From assembly GCA_028869185.1 (NCBI GenBank), contig JAGWTA010000009.1:1-64000 (forward strand): a stretch of DNA of 64,000 nt, in the 5' to 3' direction. Positions 9,623 to 19,272 of the stretch are shown one piece after another. Each line of letters begins with the position of its first letter. The stretch's first letter is position 1. The DNA comes from Hyphomicrobiales bacterium. GTDB lineage: Bacteria > Pseudomonadota > Alphaproteobacteria > Rhizobiales > Beijerinckiaceae. The position numbers were made by a program, and so were the translations under genes. The notes beneath the pieces were generated by a model. The model was not told where the DNA came from. It worked only from the letters and a program-made list of their open reading frames with translations, and did not search any database.

Positions 9623-10737
9623 GCCCCGCCTCCGCGCCCCTGCGCATCGATCCCGCGCGGCTCCTGTCGGCGGCGCCCATTCCTATTCTCGCCATCGACG
9701 GCTCCAATCGCGTCATCGAGGCGAATGCGGCGGCGGAGGATTTCTTCGACATGAGCCGGGCGATGCTGTGCCGGCAGAAAATCGAAGACCTGCTGCCTTT
9801 CGGCTCGCCGGCCTTCGGTCTGCTGGAGGCGGCGCGGGAGCGCGAGAGCCCGGTCAACGAATATCGCGTCGATCTGGGCACGCCGCGCATCGGCGCTGAA
9901 AAAATTGCCGATCTGCACGCCGCTCCGCTCATGGATGGGGCAGGCGGCGTCGTGCTGATGCTGCAAGAACGGACAATTGCCGATAAAATGGACAGGCAAT
10001 TGACGCATCGGGGAGCAGCGCGGTCCGTTTCGGCCATGGCGCTCATGCTGGCCCATGAAATCAAGAACCCGCTCGCGGGCATTCGCGGCGCCGCGCAATT
10101 GTTGGAAACGGCGGTCGACGACCAGGACCGCGCATTGACGCGGCTGATCTGCGATGAAACCGACCGGATCGTTAAACTCGTCGGGCGCATGGAAATGTTT
10201 TCCGAAGGCCGGCCGATCGAACGCGATCAGGTCAATATTCACGACGTGCTGGGGCAGGTGAAGCTTTCCGCGCAAGCGGGATTTGCGCGCCACATCCGTT
10301 TTGTCGAGACTTACGATCCTTCGCTGCCGCCCGTGATCGGCGAGCGCGATCAACTCGTGCAAGTCTTTCTGAACCTTGTGAAAAACGCCGCCGAAGCGAT
10401 CGGCCTCGACGCCATCGATGGCGAGATCGAGATTTCGACCGCCTTCAAGCCGGGCGTGCGCATCCGCACGCCGGGATCGGCGGCGCCCGTCAGCCTGCCG
10501 CTGGAAGTATGTGTGCGGGACAATGGCCCGGGCGTGCCGACGGACATTCTCGAACACCTCTACGAGCCCTTCGTCACGACCAAGGCTTCGGGGACTGGCC
10601 TGGGTCTTGCATTGGTCGCCAAGATCATCGGGGACCATGGCGGCATAGTGGAATGCGACTCACAGGGACGACGGACGACATTCAGAATCCTCATGCCGAT
10701 TTCTCGGCCGGACAAGAAAACCAAAACGGCGGGGTGA
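9619..10737 (+). CDS. ntrB: Nitrogen regulation sensor kinase NtrB (GlnL)
   Basis: A 372-residue cytoplasmic histidine kinase that, under control of PII proteins, phosphorylates or dephosphorylates NtrC in response to nitrogen status. A PAS domain lies at the N-terminus ([20 protein letters not shown]), then the dimerisation and phosphorylation helix with the active histidine 146 in [20 protein letters not shown], and the ATPase domain: N-box [11 protein letters not shown]1 DNGPGVP, and G2 [14 protein letters not shown]. No membrane segment is present, as expected. The start is a TTG at 9619 that overlaps the dusB stop; family similarity begins soon after. It is followed four bases later by ntrC. 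Assignment as NtrB rather than another kinase rests on the domain order and on the neighbouring ntrC. Confidence 0.95.
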   Translation: MSPASAPLRIDPARLLSAAPIPILAIDGSNRVIEANAAAEDFFDMSRAMLCRQKIEDLLPFGSPAFGLLEAARERESPVNEYRVDLGTPRIGAEKIADLHAAPLMDGAGGVVLMLQERTIADKMDRQLTHRGAARSVSAMALMLAHEIKNPLAGIRGAAQLLETAVDDQDRALTRLICDETDRIVKLVGRMEMFSEGRPIERDQVNIHDVLGQVKLSAQAGFARHIRFVETYDPSLPPVIGERDQLVQVFLNLVKNAAEAIGLDAIDGEIEISTAFKPGVRIRTPGSAAPVSLPLEVCVRDNGPGVPTDILEHLYEPFVTTKASGTGLGLALVAKIIGDHGGIVECDSQGRRTTFRILMPISRPDKKTKTAG

Positions 10738-10741
10738 AGTG

Positions 10742-12208
10742 ATGGCGGGCCGAACGATCCTCGTGGCGGACGACGACATGGCGATCCGCACCGTGCTCAG
10801 CCAGGCGCTGGCGCGGGCGGGCTACGAAGTGCGCGCAACCGGCGTTGCGGCGACCCTGTGGCGATGGGCGCAGGAAGGCGAGGGCGACCTCATCGTCACC
10901 GACGTGGTGATGCCGGACGAAAACGCTTTCGAATTGCTGCCGCGCATCAAGAAACTGCGGCCGGAGTTGCCGATCATCGTCATGAGCGCGCAGAACACGT
11001 TCATGACGGCCATCAAGGCCTCCGAGCGCGGCGCCTACGATTATCTCCCCAAGCCCTTCGACCTGAAGGAACTCGTCGCCATCGTCGGACGGGCGCTGTC
11101 GTCGCAACGCCCGCGCGTCGATCGCGACCAGCCCGACGAATTCGAGGGCATGCCGCTCGTTGGCCGATCGCCGGCGATGCAGGAGATCTACCGCTCGCTG
11201 GCGCGCCTCATGATGACCGACCTGACGGTCATGATCACGGGCGAGTCCGGCACGGGCAAGGAGCTTGTTGCGCGCGCGCTGCACGACTACGGCAAGCGCA
11301 AGAAAGGGCCGTTCGTCGCGATCAACATGGCCGCCATTCCGCGCGATCTGATCGAAAGCGAATTGTTCGGCCACGAAAAGGGCGCGTTCACCGGGGCCAA
11401 CCAGCGCTCGGCGGGCCGTTTCGAGCAGGCCGAAGGGGGCACGCTGTTCCTCGATGAAATCGGCGACATGCCGATGGAGGCCCAGACGCGTCTGCTGCGC
11501 GTTCTGCAGCAGGGCGAATATACGACGGTGGGCGGCCGCACGCCGATCAAGGCCAATGTCCGCATCGTTGCGGCGACAAACAAGGATCTGCGCGTCACCA
11601 TCGGGCAGGGGCTGTTTCGCGAAGACCTCTTCTTCCGGCTGAATGTCGTGCCCTTGCGCCTGCCGCCGCTGCGCGAACGCTCCGAAGACATTCCCGATCT
11701 CGTGCGGCATTTCTTCCAGCTCGCAGCGAGCGAGGGCCTGCCGCTCAAACGCATGGAGCCGGCCGCGCTCGACCGGCTCAAGCGGCACCGCTGGCCGGGC
11801 AACATCCGGGAACTCGAAAACCTGACGCGCCGTTTCGCGGCGCTCTATCCGCAGGAAACGGTCAGCGTCCAGCTCGTCGAGGCCGAACTTGCGCAGGAGG
11901 CCGAAACGATCGAGCCGCCGGGTCAGCCGCGCAGCGCCAGTCCCCCGGGGCAGGGCGAGAGCAGCCTGTCTGAATCGGTCGAGCGGCATATGGCGGCGCT
12001 GTTCAAATCCTACGGCGAGGGGCTGCCGCCGCCGGGGCTCTATCACCGCGTCCTGCGCGAACTGGAATATCCGCTTTTGTCGGCGGCGCTCGCGGCGACG
12101 CGCGGCAACCAGATCAAGGCGGCGGAGCTGCTCGGGCTCAACCGGAACACGCTGCGCAAGAAGATTCGCGATCTCGACATCCGATTGATGCGTCTGCCCA
12201 ATCGGTGA
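10742..12208 (+). CDS. ntrC: Nitrogen response regulator NtrC (GlnG)
   Basis: A 488-residue sigma-54 activator. Receiver domain: acidic pocket DDD at residues 10-12 and the phosphorylated Asp54 in [10 protein letters not shown]. Central AAA+ domain: Walker [16 protein letters not shown], the sigma-54 contact loop GAFTGA (in [14 protein letters not shown]), Walker [14 protein letters not shown], and the arginine-finger area RNVV-type segment [18 protein letters not shown]-terminal Fis-like helix-turn-helix: [20 protein letters not shown]. All key residues are intact, so it should activate sigma-54 promoters of nitrogen genes when phosphorylated by NtrB. The ATG at 10742 is preferred (a GTG lies one codon earlier); GGGGTGAAG just upstream is a fair ribosome binding site and puts the phospho-Asp at the classical position 54. 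Confidence 0.96.
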   Translation: MAGRTILVADDDMAIRTVLSQALARAGYEVRATGVAATLWRWAQEGEGDLIVTDVVMPDENAFELLPRIKKLRPELPIIVMSAQNTFMTAIKASERGAYDYLPKPFDLKELVAIVGRALSSQRPRVDRDQPDEFEGMPLVGRSPAMQEIYRSLARLMMTDLTVMITGESGTGKELVARALHDYGKRKKGPFVAINMAAIPRDLIESELFGHEKGAFTGANQRSAGRFEQAEGGTLFLDEIGDMPMEAQTRLLRVLQQGEYTTVGGRTPIKANVRIVAATNKDLRVTIGQGLFREDLFFRLNVVPLRLPPLRERSEDIPDLVRHFFQLAASEGLPLKRMEPAALDRLKRHRWPGNIRELENLTRRFAALYPQETVSVQLVEAELAQEAETIEPPGQPRSASPPGQGESSLSESVERHMAALFKSYGEGLPPPGLYHRVLRELEYPLLSAALAATRGNQIKAAELLGLNRNTLRKKIRDLDIRLMRLPNR

Positions 12209-12250
12209 AAAGGCGCCGAGACGTCAGAAAATAGTCGCAATCCGGCAACA

Positions 12251-12270
12251 CCGTTGCATCCTTGCAACGG
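12251..12270. other. Inverted repeat between ntrC and ntrY
   Basis: Two perfect 8-bp arms (12251-12258 and 12263-12270) separated by four bases lie in the 103-bp spacer between ntrC and ntrY. There is no T-run after it, so it is a poor intrinsic terminator; it could be an operator or a processing hairpin. No protein can be assigned to it from sequence. Confidence 0.35.
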
Positions 12271-12311
12271 CGCTCGACCTCGGCTAGCGCTGTTCGACAG
12301 CTTTCGGACGC

Positions 12312-14549
12312 ATGACAGACCCCAACCCGCCCCAGATTGCACAGTCGCGTCCGCCGCGCCGATCCCGTCGGCGGATCCTCGCGCGCATGGGGCCCTATGT
12401 CGTCGCCGCCGCGGTCGCCTGCACGCTGATCAACTTCTTCATCATCGGCGGGTTTGCGCCGATTGCTGTGACCGACAATGCGCTCTGGGCGCTCTTCATT
12501 ACCGATGTCGCGCTGATCGCCTTGCTTGCGCTGGTCGTCGTGGGCGAAGGCTGGAATCTGATCTCGGCCTGGCGGAAGGGCGCGACTGCGTCCGGCCTGC
12601 ACATGCGCGTGGTGCGAGTGTTCCTGATGGTCGCCGCCGTTCCGGCGCTGGTGATCGCGATTGTCGGCTGGGCGGCGCTGGACCGGGCGCTCAGCCCCGG
12701 CTTCATGCAGGACGTGCGGGCATTCATCTTCAATACGGCGGAAGCGGCGAGGCTTTTCCAGCAATCGCAATGCCGGTCCTTGCTGCAGGAAGCGCAACTG
12801 ACCGCGTCCGATCTCGACCGCGCCAAGCCGATGTATGACGCCGACCGGGCGCTGTTTCACGAGTTCTTCGCCTCGCGCGCGCGCTATCTCGGCTTTTCCA
12901 ACGCGACGTTGATCAAGGAAACCGGCGAGACGATCGAAAGCGCGCAATTTCCGGCGCCCGACCAACCCAAGCTCGACGTCGGCAAGCCCGAGCCGTCCGA
13001 TTTCGCCGAAGCGCGTCGCGGCGACGCCACCTGCATCGTGACCGGCGGGGGCAAGGCCTATGCCGCCCTGCGGCAGATCACAGCCTTTCCCGGCGTCTAC
13101 CTTTATGTGGCGCGCCCGCTCGACCCGTTCACGCTGGAATTTCCGCAGCAGGCGGGCAATCTCATTTCGCTCTACAACAATTTCGCCCAGCAGCGGCGCA
13201 ACGTTCTGACGGCTTTCGCGGTAATGTTCGCGCTGCTGACGCTGGTGCTGCTGCTTTCGGCGGTGTGGTTCGGGCTTTCCTTCGCCAATCGCCTGATGAC
13301 GCCGATCCGCCGGCTGATTGCCGCTACCGATGCGGTATCGGCGGGCAACCTCGACGTGCGCGTGCCGATCGACAAGCGCGAAGGCGATCTCGCCCATCTC
13401 GGCGAGACCTTCAACAAGATGACCGGCGAGTTGCGCGCGCAGCAGGACAGTCTCGTGCAGGCGAGCCTCGTCAACGAGGAGCGGCGCGCTTTCACCGAAG
13501 CGGTTTTGTCGGGTGTGCCTGCCGCCGTAGCCGGCGTCGATCCGCATGGGTTGGTGACCGTTGCCAATCCCTCAGCGCGCGAGCTGGCGAGCGGAGAGGG
13601 CGCGGTCGGGCGCTCGGTCGCCGATGTCTATCCTGAAATCGCGCTTGCGCTCGCGGATGCAGCCCATACGGGCAAGGCGATCCAGAGTCAGGTGTCGATG
13701 TTGCGCAACGGACGCGAGCGCATCGTCAATCTGCGCGTGGCGCCGGGCGCCGTCGACGAGGCGGGGCGGTCCTATGTCGTGACGCTCGACGACATTACCG
13801 AACTCGTCACGGCGCAACGCACATCGGCCTGGGCGGATGTGGCGCGGCGCATCGCGCATGAAATCAAGAATCCGTTAACCCCGATCCAGCTATCCGCGGA
13901 ACGGCTGAAGCGCAAATACGGCCGCGTCATTACGCAGGACCGCGACGTATTCGACCAATGCACCGACACGATCGTGCGACAGGTCGATGACATCAAACGC
14001 ATGGTGGATGAATTCTCGTCCTTCGCGCGCATGCCGAAGGCGCGGCCTGAAAGCGACGATCTTGTCGCCTGCGTGCGGCAGGTGGTTTTCCTGATGCGCG
14101 TTGGCCATCCGAACGTCGAATTCGTGGAGCATTACGAAAGCGAGACGCTGACGATGCGTTTCGATCGCCGGCTGATCTCGCAGGCGCTGACCAATATCAT
14201 CAAGAATGCGACGGAAGGGGTCGAGGCCGCCGAGGGACGCAACGGCGCCGGCCGCGTCGCCGTTTCCGTGCGGCGCGACGACGGGTTTGCGCTGATCGAC
14301 GTGATCGACAACGGCCGCGGCTTTCCGGAGGAAAACCGGCAGCGCCTGCTGGAACCCTATGTGACGACGCGCAGCGAAGGCACCGGGCTTGGCTTGCCGA
14401 TCGTCGCCAAAATTCTCGAAGAACACGGCGGCGGGCTCGCATTGCTCGATGCGCCCAACGGGCCGGGCGCCTGGGTGCATATGCGCCTCTCCGCCGACGG
14501 CCTGCCGCAATTGACCAATAAGACAGACGCAAAGACAGAGACGCATTGA
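12312..14549 (+). CDS. ntrY: Membrane sensor histidine kinase NtrY
   Basis: A 745-residue sensor kinase, partner of NtrX, which in alphaproteobacteria responds to nitrogen and redox or oxygen signals. The N-terminus has three closely spaced membrane segments (about residues 25-115), then a periplasmic or extracellular sensing region to about residue 290, a fourth segment (TLVLLLSAVWFGLSFANRLM), a HAMP linker (RRLIAATDAVSAGNLDVRVP), a PAS-like domain near residue 390, the phosphorylation motif [20 protein letters not shown] with His516, and the ATPase domain (NIIKNATEGVEA, DNGRGFP, GTGLGLPIVAKILEEHGG). This is the full NtrY plan at normal length. The ATG at 12312 follows a 103-bp gap after ntrC. 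Its TGA overlaps the ntrX start by one base, so the two should be translated together. Confidence 0.95.
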   Translation: MTDPNPPQIAQSRPPRRSRRRILARMGPYVVAAAVACTLINFFIIGGFAPIAVTDNALWALFITDVALIALLALVVVGEGWNLISAWRKGATASGLHMRVVRVFLMVAAVPALVIAIVGWAALDRALSPGFMQDVRAFIFNTAEAARLFQQSQCRSLLQEAQLTASDLDRAKPMYDADRALFHEFFASRARYLGFSNATLIKETGETIESAQFPAPDQPKLDVGKPEPSDFAEARRGDATCIVTGGGKAYAALRQITAFPGVYLYVARPLDPFTLEFPQQAGNLISLYNNFAQQRRNVLTAFAVMFALLTLVLLLSAVWFGLSFANRLMTPIRRLIAATDAVSAGNLDVRVPIDKREGDLAHLGETFNKMTGELRAQQDSLVQASLVNEERRAFTEAVLSGVPAAVAGVDPHGLVTVANPSARELASGEGAVGRSVADVYPEIALALADAAHTGKAIQSQVSMLRNGRERIVNLRVAPGAVDEAGRSYVVTLDDITELVTAQRTSAWADVARRIAHEIKNPLTPIQLSAERLKRKYGRVITQDRDVFDQCTDTIVRQVDDIKRMVDEFSSFARMPKARPESDDLVACVRQVVFLMRVGHPNVEFVEHYESETLTMRFDRRLISQALTNIIKNATEGVEAAEGRNGAGRVAVSVRRDDGFALIDVIDNGRGFPEENRQRLLEPYVTTRSEGTGLGLPIVAKILEEHGGGLALLDAPNGPGAWVHMRLSADGLPQLTNKTDAKTETH

Positions 14550-15922
14550 TGGCGACAGACATTCTCATCGTCGACGACGAAGCCGACATTCGGGAGCTGG
14601 TTTCCGGCATTCTCCAGGACGAGGGCCACGAAACGCGCACGGCGAAAAATTCGGACGAAACGCTCGCCGCCATCGCCGCGCGCCAGCCGCATCTGATTTT
14701 TCTCGACATCTGGATGCAGGGCTCGAGGCTCGACGGGCTGCAATTGCTGGACGTGATCCGGCAGAACCATCCGCAATTGCCGGTCGTCATGATCTCGGGC
14801 CACGGCAATATCGAGACGGCGGTTTCGGCCATTCGCGCCGGCGCCTACGACTTCATCGAAAAGCCGTTCAAGGCCGACCGGCTGGTGCTGGTCGCCGAAC
14901 GCGCGCTGGAATCCTCGCGCCTCAAACGCGAGATCAGCGAATTGCGCACGCGCGCGGGCGCAGCCAACACGATTGTCGGCAAGTCGGCTGCGGTCAATCA
15001 TCTGCGCCAGTTGATCGAACGCGTGGCGCCGGCCAATTCGCGCATCATGATTACGGGCGGCTCAGGGTCGGGCAAGGAATTGATCGCGCGCACGATCCAT
15101 CAGGCTTCGAGCCGCGCGCAGGGGCCGTTCGTGGTCATCAACGCGGCGACGATCACGCCCGATTCCATGGAACTGGAACTGTTCGGCTCCGAGGGGGAGG
15201 GCGTGCGCAAGGTCGGCGCGCTCGAGGAAGCGCATGGCGGCACGCTTTATCTGGACGAAGTGGTCGATATGCCCAAGGAGACGCAGGCGAAGATCCTGCG
15301 GGTGCTGGTCGAGCAGAGCTTTACGCGCGTCGGCGGCGCGACGAAGGTCAATGTCGACGTGCGCATCATCTCGTCCTCCTCGCGCGATATGGCGCTCGCG
15401 ATCGCCGACGGCTCGTTTCGCGAGGAGTTGTTTCATCGTCTGTCGGTCGTGCCGATCCGCGCGCCTTCGCTCGCCGAACGCCGCGAAGACATTCCCGAAC
15501 TCATCGCGTTCTTCATGGAGCAGGTTTCGCAAACCTCGGGAATGCCGCGCCGCAAGATCGGCTCCGACGCCATGGCGGTGCTGCAATCACACGACTGGCC
15601 GGGCAACATCCGGCAATTGCGCAACAATGTCGAACGGCTGATGATCCTGGCCGGCGGCGATCCCGAAGCGGAAATCAGCGTCGATATGCTGCCGGCGGAA
15701 GTTGGCGCGCTCGTTCCTTCCACGCCCAACGGCATGGGCGGCGAGAAGCTGATGAGCCTGCCGCTGCGCGAGGCGCGCGAAATTTTCGAGCGCGAATATC
15801 TGATCGCGCAGATCAATCGCTTTGGCGGCAATATTTCGCGCACGGCGGAATTCATCGGCATGGAGCGTTCGGCGTTGCATCGCAAGCTCAAATCGCTGTC
15901 GATCGATGGACGCGACGCCTGA
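14549..15922 (+). CDS. ntrX: Response regulator NtrX
   Basis: A 457-residue NtrC-family response regulator paired with NtrY. Receiver domain: acidic DDE at residues 9-11 and phospho-acceptor Asp53 in LIFLDIWMQG. AAA+ domain: Walker A GGSGSGKELIARTIH and Walker B GGTLYLDEVVDMP. Between them, where NtrC has GAFTGA, this protein reads ELFGSEGEGVRKVGALEEA, so the sigma-54 contact loop is missing; this is a known feature of alphaproteobacterial NtrX proteins, which can act on sigma-70-type promoters. The C-terminus has a Fis-like helix-turn-helix (GGNISRTAEFIGMERSALHR). The ATG at 14549 overlaps the ntrY stop (TGATG); a TTG one codon earlier is less likely and would shift the numbering. Full length and apparently functional as a DNA-binding regulator. 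Confidence 0.95.
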   Translation: MATDILIVDDEADIRELVSGILQDEGHETRTAKNSDETLAAIAARQPHLIFLDIWMQGSRLDGLQLLDVIRQNHPQLPVVMISGHGNIETAVSAIRAGAYDFIEKPFKADRLVLVAERALESSRLKREISELRTRAGAANTIVGKSAAVNHLRQLIERVAPANSRIMITGGSGSGKELIARTIHQASSRAQGPFVVINAATITPDSMELELFGSEGEGVRKVGALEEAHGGTLYLDEVVDMPKETQAKILRVLVEQSFTRVGGATKVNVDVRIISSSSRDMALAIADGSFREELFHRLSVVPIRAPSLAERREDIPELIAFFMEQVSQTSGMPRRKIGSDAMAVLQSHDWPGNIRQLRNNVERLMILAGGDPEAEISVDMLPAEVGALVPSTPNGMGGEKLMSLPLREAREIFEREYLIAQINRFGGNISRTAEFIGMERSALHRKLKSLSIDGRDA

Positions 15923-15926
15923 TCGC

Positions 15927-16496
15927 ATGGACGCGCCCGCGCCAACCCACACAGACGCGCGCCAGACGACGCCTGGACCGGCGGCGCTTTTTTCGGGCTG
16001 GGCGAAAGTTGGCGCGCTGGGCTTCGGAGGCGTCGCCGCCTGGGCGCACCGCATGGTGGTCGAGGAGCGGCGCTGGCTGAGCGATCGCGAATATGCCGAA
16101 CTGCTCGGCATAGGGCAAGCGTTGCCGGGCCCCAATACGCCCAACATCTGCGTCATTCTGGGGCTGCGGTACTGTGGCTGGCGCGGAGCCGCAGCGTCCG
16201 TCGCCGGTCTCATGGCCGCGCCGCTCCTGACGATCGCGCTGCTTGGTTATGCTTATGATCGCTTTGCCGGGCTCGGGGCGTTTCAGGCGGCGATTGCGGG
16301 CGCAGCGTCGGCTGCGGCGGGCCTGTCGCTCGGCGTCGGCGGCAAGATGGCGTTGCGGGCGAAGTTCAACGGAATGCAACTCGTCCTGTGCGGCGCCGTA
16401 TTCGTCGCAGCGGCGTTTCTGGGCTGGCCGCTCTATGTCTGCATCGCGGTGTTCGCGCCGGTGACGATTGCTCTGGCCTGGAGAGACGCAAGGTGA
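15927..16496 (+). CDS. Chromate transporter family protein, first half
   Basis: A 189-residue membrane protein equal to one half of the CHR (ChrA) chromate ion transporter. The family signature is present as [20 protein letters not shown] and [16 protein letters not shown], followed by about four hydrophobic helices. In many bacteria the transporter is encoded as two short genes rather than one fused gene, and the next gene supplies the second half. CHR proteins export chromate, probably by exchange; for half-size pairs this was shown only in a few bacteria, so the substrate here is inferred. The ATG at 15927 is five bases past the ntrX stop; a second in-frame ATG lies at 15906 inside ntrX. 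The next gene overlaps its stop by four bases (GTGA). Confidence 0.88.
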   Translation: MDAPAPTHTDARQTTPGPAALFSGWAKVGALGFGGVAAWAHRMVVEERRWLSDREYAELLGIGQALPGPNTPNICVILGLRYCGWRGAAASVAGLMAAPLLTIALLGYAYDRFAGLGAFQAAIAGAASAAAGLSLGVGGKMALRAKFNGMQLVLCGAVFVAAAFLGWPLYVCIAVFAPVTIALAWRDAR

Positions 16497-17035
16497 GCGA
16501 AGCCGCGACGCCCGCGCGCATTTTCGTCGACATGACGATGCTTTCGCTGCTGGCGATCGGCGGCGCCAATGCGGTCGTGCCGGAAATGCATCGCGTGTTC
16601 GTGCAAAACGAACATTGGTTGACGAGCGCGGAATTCGCGCAGCTTTTCGCAATCGCGCAGATTGCGCCCGGTCCCAACATCACCGTGTTCAGCCTGATCG
16701 GGTGGCGGCTCGCCGGTTTTGCCGGTTTCTTCGCAGCCTCGCTCGCCGCAATTGTTCCGACCTGTCTTGTCGCCGCCGGCGTTGGTCTCGTCATGCGCCG
16801 CCACGCCGATGCGCGCTGGATGCGCGCCTTGCGCGCCGGGCTTGCGCCGGTGGCCATCGGTCTGTTTCTGGCCAGCGGCGTTGTCATGGCGCGCGCAGCC
16901 GATCACGATCTGCAGGGCTATTGCGCGACGCTCGCCACGGCTGCGCTTGTCCTCCGCACAAAGTTGAATCCTTTGGCGCCCCTGTGCGCTTTCGCCGCGC
17001 TTGCGTTGGCGCGCAGCTATTTCCTATTGTCCTGA
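16493..17035 (+). CDS. Chromate transporter family protein, second half
   Basis: A 180-residue partner of the preceding gene. It has the same CHR motif in diverged form: [19 protein letters not shown] and [17 protein letters not shown], then about four membrane helices. The two halves are thought to insert in opposite orientations and form a hetero-oligomer. The start is a GTG at 16493 that overlaps the previous stop by four bases, so expression is coupled one to one. The reading frame continues upstream, but only inside the previous gene. Position directly after ntrX is probably an accident of insertion into the ntr-hfq region; no regulatory link is evident. Confidence 0.88.
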   Translation: MSEAATPARIFVDMTMLSLLAIGGANAVVPEMHRVFVQNEHWLTSAEFAQLFAIAQIAPGPNITVFSLIGWRLAGFAGFFAASLAAIVPTCLVAAGVGLVMRRHADARWMRALRAGLAPVAIGLFLASGVVMARAADHDLQGYCATLATAALVLRTKLNPLAPLCAFAALALARSYFLLS

Positions 17036-17166
17036 AATCGCCTGAATTACAGCGATACTGCCGACTGAATCCGGGGGCGATCCGGTTTAGTCATGAAGCA
17101 GATTTCGGCCTTTCGCCAAGGAAGGGCGCGATTTGTGTGAAACAAGAAGAAGAACGGACCAGAAAA

Positions 17167-17412
17167 ATGGCGGGCGACCGGGCGCAAAATCTGCAGGACA
17201 CGTTTCTCAACAATGTTCGCAAGAACAAAATTCCGTTGACGATCTTTCTGGTGAACGGCGTCAAGCTGCAGGGGGTCGTGACGTGGTTCGACAATTTCTG
17301 CGTGCTGTTGCGTCGTGACGGGCATTCGCAACTCGTCTACAAGCATGCGATCTCGACCATCATGCCCGGCGCGCCGATGCAGATGTTCGAGCCTGAAGAA
17401 GTCGACAAGTAA
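17167..17412 (+). CDS. hfq: RNA chaperone Hfq
   Basis: An 81-residue Sm-like protein that forms a ring hexamer and helps small RNAs pair with messenger RNAs. The conserved core is complete: [20 protein letters not shown] (Sm1 start), then [20 protein letters not shown], and the Sm2 motif [10 protein letters not shown]. The C-terminal tail is very short, as is usual in alphaproteobacteria. The ATG at 17167 is chosen by family length; the ribosome binding site is a weak purine-rich stretch. hfq followed by hflX 18 bp later is a widely conserved pair, and here it also follows the ntr genes as in other alphaproteobacteria, where Hfq (NrfA) affects nif gene control. Confidence 0.97.
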   Translation: MAGDRAQNLQDTFLNNVRKNKIPLTIFLVNGVKLQGVVTWFDNFCVLLRRDGHSQLVYKHAISTIMPGAPMQMFEPEEVDK

Positions 17413-17430
17413 GACGATACAAGACGCGCT

Positions 17431-18786
17431 TTGGCTGAAAAAAGTCTCTACGACACGCTCAACCGACATATTGCGCCGACGCGCGTTATCGTCGTCGGCC
17501 CATACGCATCCGCCAAGGCGGCCGCTGCGCGCGAGGAATTCAACCTGCGCGAGCCCGAAGCGCGCCTTGCCGAAGCGGTCGGGCTGGCGCGCGCCATCGA
17601 CGTAGACATTGTCGGAGCGGAACTCGCGCTTTTGAACCAGATCCGGCCCGCGACCTATATGGGCAAGGGCAAAGTCGACGAGATCGCCGCGCTCGTGAGG
17701 GAGCATGAAGCCGAACTCGTGATCGTGGATTGCGCGCTTTCGCCGGTGCAGCAGCGTAATCTCGAAAAGGCCTTCGGCGCGAAAGTGATCGATCGCACCG
17801 GGCTCATTCTCGAAATCTTCGGACGACGCGCTCGTACGCGCGAGGGCGCGCTGCAGGTCGAACTCGCCCATCTCGATTATCAGAAATCGCGGCTGGTGCG
17901 GTCATGGACCCATCTCGAACGCCAGCGCGGCGGTTTCGGCTTTCTCGGCGGGCCGGGCGAAACGCAGATCGAAACCGACCGGCGCCTCATTCAGGAGCGC
18001 ATGACGCGCATCGAGAAGGATCTCGAACAGGTCAAGCGCACGCGCGGGCTGCATCGCAAGAAACGACAGGACGCGCCTTATCCGGTCGTCGCGCTGGTCG
18101 GCTACACCAATGCCGGCAAATCGACGCTGTTCAACCGCCTTACGCGCGCCGAGGTTCTGGCCGAAGACCTGCTGTTCGCCACGCTCGATCCCACTTTGCG
18201 CGCGGTGAAGATGCCGCATGGCGCGCGCATCATGTTGTCCGATACGGTCGGCTTCATCTCCGACCTGCCGACCATGCTCGTCTCGGCCTTTCGCGCAACG
18301 CTCGAGGAAGTGACGGAAGCCGACGTCGTATTGCACGTGCGCGATGTCGCCCATGCCGACACCGAAGCGCAGAGCGCCGACGTCGAGAAAATCCTCGGCG
18401 AACTGGGCGTGTCGCCGCAGGATCATCAACGACTGATCGAGGTCTGGAACAAGGCCGACCTTCTGACGCCCGAACGGCGCGAAGGCCTCATGCAGGCGGC
18501 GCGCGCCACAGCGCCGGAGGCGAGGCCTGTGCTGGTTTCAGCGCTGACGGGCGAGGGGATCGACGGTCTGCTGGGAGAGGTCGAGGAGCGGCTGGCCGCA
18601 GGGCGCACGACCTTGCGCGTGACGCTGGCGGCCGATGACGGCGCCGGGCTGGCCTGGCTTTACGAGAATGGCGAAGTGCTGGCGCGCAAGCAGGGGCGAA
18701 CCGGCAAGACGACCGTCGACATTCGCGTCGGGCCGGAGCGGGTGGAACGCGTCATGCGCAAATTCGCCTCGGCGACGCCGGTCTGA
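17431..18786 (+). CDS. hflX: Ribosome-splitting GTPase HflX
   Basis: A 451-residue GTPase that binds the ribosome and splits stalled 70S particles, mainly under heat or other stress. The N-terminal HflX domain has [20 protein letters not shown] and [19 protein letters not shown]; a helical linker carries the glycine-rich [20 protein letters not shown]; the G domain follows with G1 [12 protein letters not shown], the G3 switch [10 protein letters not shown], and NKAD-like WNKADLL. The start is TTG at 17431, 18 bp after hfq; no ATG fits the family start, and the encoded [13 protein letters not shown] matches the length of relatives. Co-transcribed with hfq. Confidence 0.95.
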   Translation: MAEKSLYDTLNRHIAPTRVIVVGPYASAKAAAAREEFNLREPEARLAEAVGLARAIDVDIVGAELALLNQIRPATYMGKGKVDEIAALVREHEAELVIVDCALSPVQQRNLEKAFGAKVIDRTGLILEIFGRRARTREGALQVELAHLDYQKSRLVRSWTHLERQRGGFGFLGGPGETQIETDRRLIQERMTRIEKDLEQVKRTRGLHRKKRQDAPYPVVALVGYTNAGKSTLFNRLTRAEVLAEDLLFATLDPTLRAVKMPHGARIMLSDTVGFISDLPTMLVSAFRATLEEVTEADVVLHVRDVAHADTEAQSADVEKILGELGVSPQDHQRLIEVWNKADLLTPERREGLMQAARATAPEARPVLVSALTGEGIDGLLGEVEERLAAGRTTLRVTLAADDGAGLAWLYENGEVLARKQGRTGKTTVDIRVGPERVERVMRKFASATPV

Positions 18787-18876
18787 ACGCCAGGCTTGCG
18801 CGCGCGACAAGCGGCCTGGCCACATTGCCCAATATGCGGTTTGGGTTTAAAGTCTCTTCCGTATGGTGAGGCTTAA

Positions 18877-19272
18877 ATGTCCAAAATAATTCATCTTTCC
18901 TACATTAGCACCGGTCATTTCATCACCGACAACACTTTGCAGGACATCGAAAACACCTCCAGCGCTTTCAACAGCAAGGTGGGTGTGACGGGATTTCTGC
19001 TCTTCAACGGTGCAAATTTTCTGCAGACGCTGCAAGGTTCGGAAAAAACGCTCACGGATCTGCTGGCGCGCATCAAGAAAGACCCGCGGCATTATGGCGT
19101 CGTCGTCGTCCAGGATCATCCCATCGAGGCCATGACGTTCCCGAACTGGGGGATGCGTGTGAAGCGCATCGCCCGCGGCGGCGTTGGCGATGCGACATTC
19201 GCGGAGCTCCGCTCGATGGCTGATCCCGAGTTGAAGACCATGATGGATAATTTCATGGCCATCGGCGGATAA
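18877..19272 (+). CDS. Single-domain BLUF blue-light photoreceptor
   Basis: A 131-residue protein consisting of little more than a BLUF domain, which binds FAD and senses blue light. It begins MSKIIHLSYISTGHFITDN and contains KVGVTGFLLFNGANFLQTLQ. The flavin-contacting residues line up with AppA: Tyr9 (AppA Y21), Asn32 (N45), Gln50 (Q63), Trp91 (W104) and Met93 (M106), with almost identical spacings (23, 18, 41 and 2 residues). A C-terminal extension of about 30 residues follows, as in short BLUF proteins such as PixD/SlrB. No output domain (EAL, GGDEF, cyclase) is attached, so it must act by binding a partner protein. The ATG has GGTGAGG upstream. It abuts the convergent glutathione peroxidase gene with no bases between the stops. 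The gene sits alone after hflX, with no evident partner nearby. Confidence 0.9.
   Translation: MSKIIHLSYISTGHFITDNTLQDIENTSSAFNSKVGVTGFLLFNGANFLQTLQGSEKTLTDLLARIKKDPRHYGVVVVQDHPIEAMTFPNWGMRVKRIARGGVGDATFAELRSMADPELKTMMDNFMAIGG

Noticed and set aside
9478-10638. Open frame antisense to dusB and ntrB
   Set aside because: Spans two real genes on the other strand and has no recognisable product.
10691-12046. 451-residue open frame antisense to ntrC
   Set aside because: The plus strand carries all NtrC motifs; the antisense product shows only low-complexity Arg/His-rich sequence and no start signals.
12138-13547. Long open frame antisense to ntrY
   Set aside because: No domain, biased composition; coding signal of NtrY is unambiguous.
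17092-17140. Short upstream frame before hfq as a regulatory leader peptide
   Set aside because: It lacks a ribosome binding site and any stalling-type sequence; likely chance.
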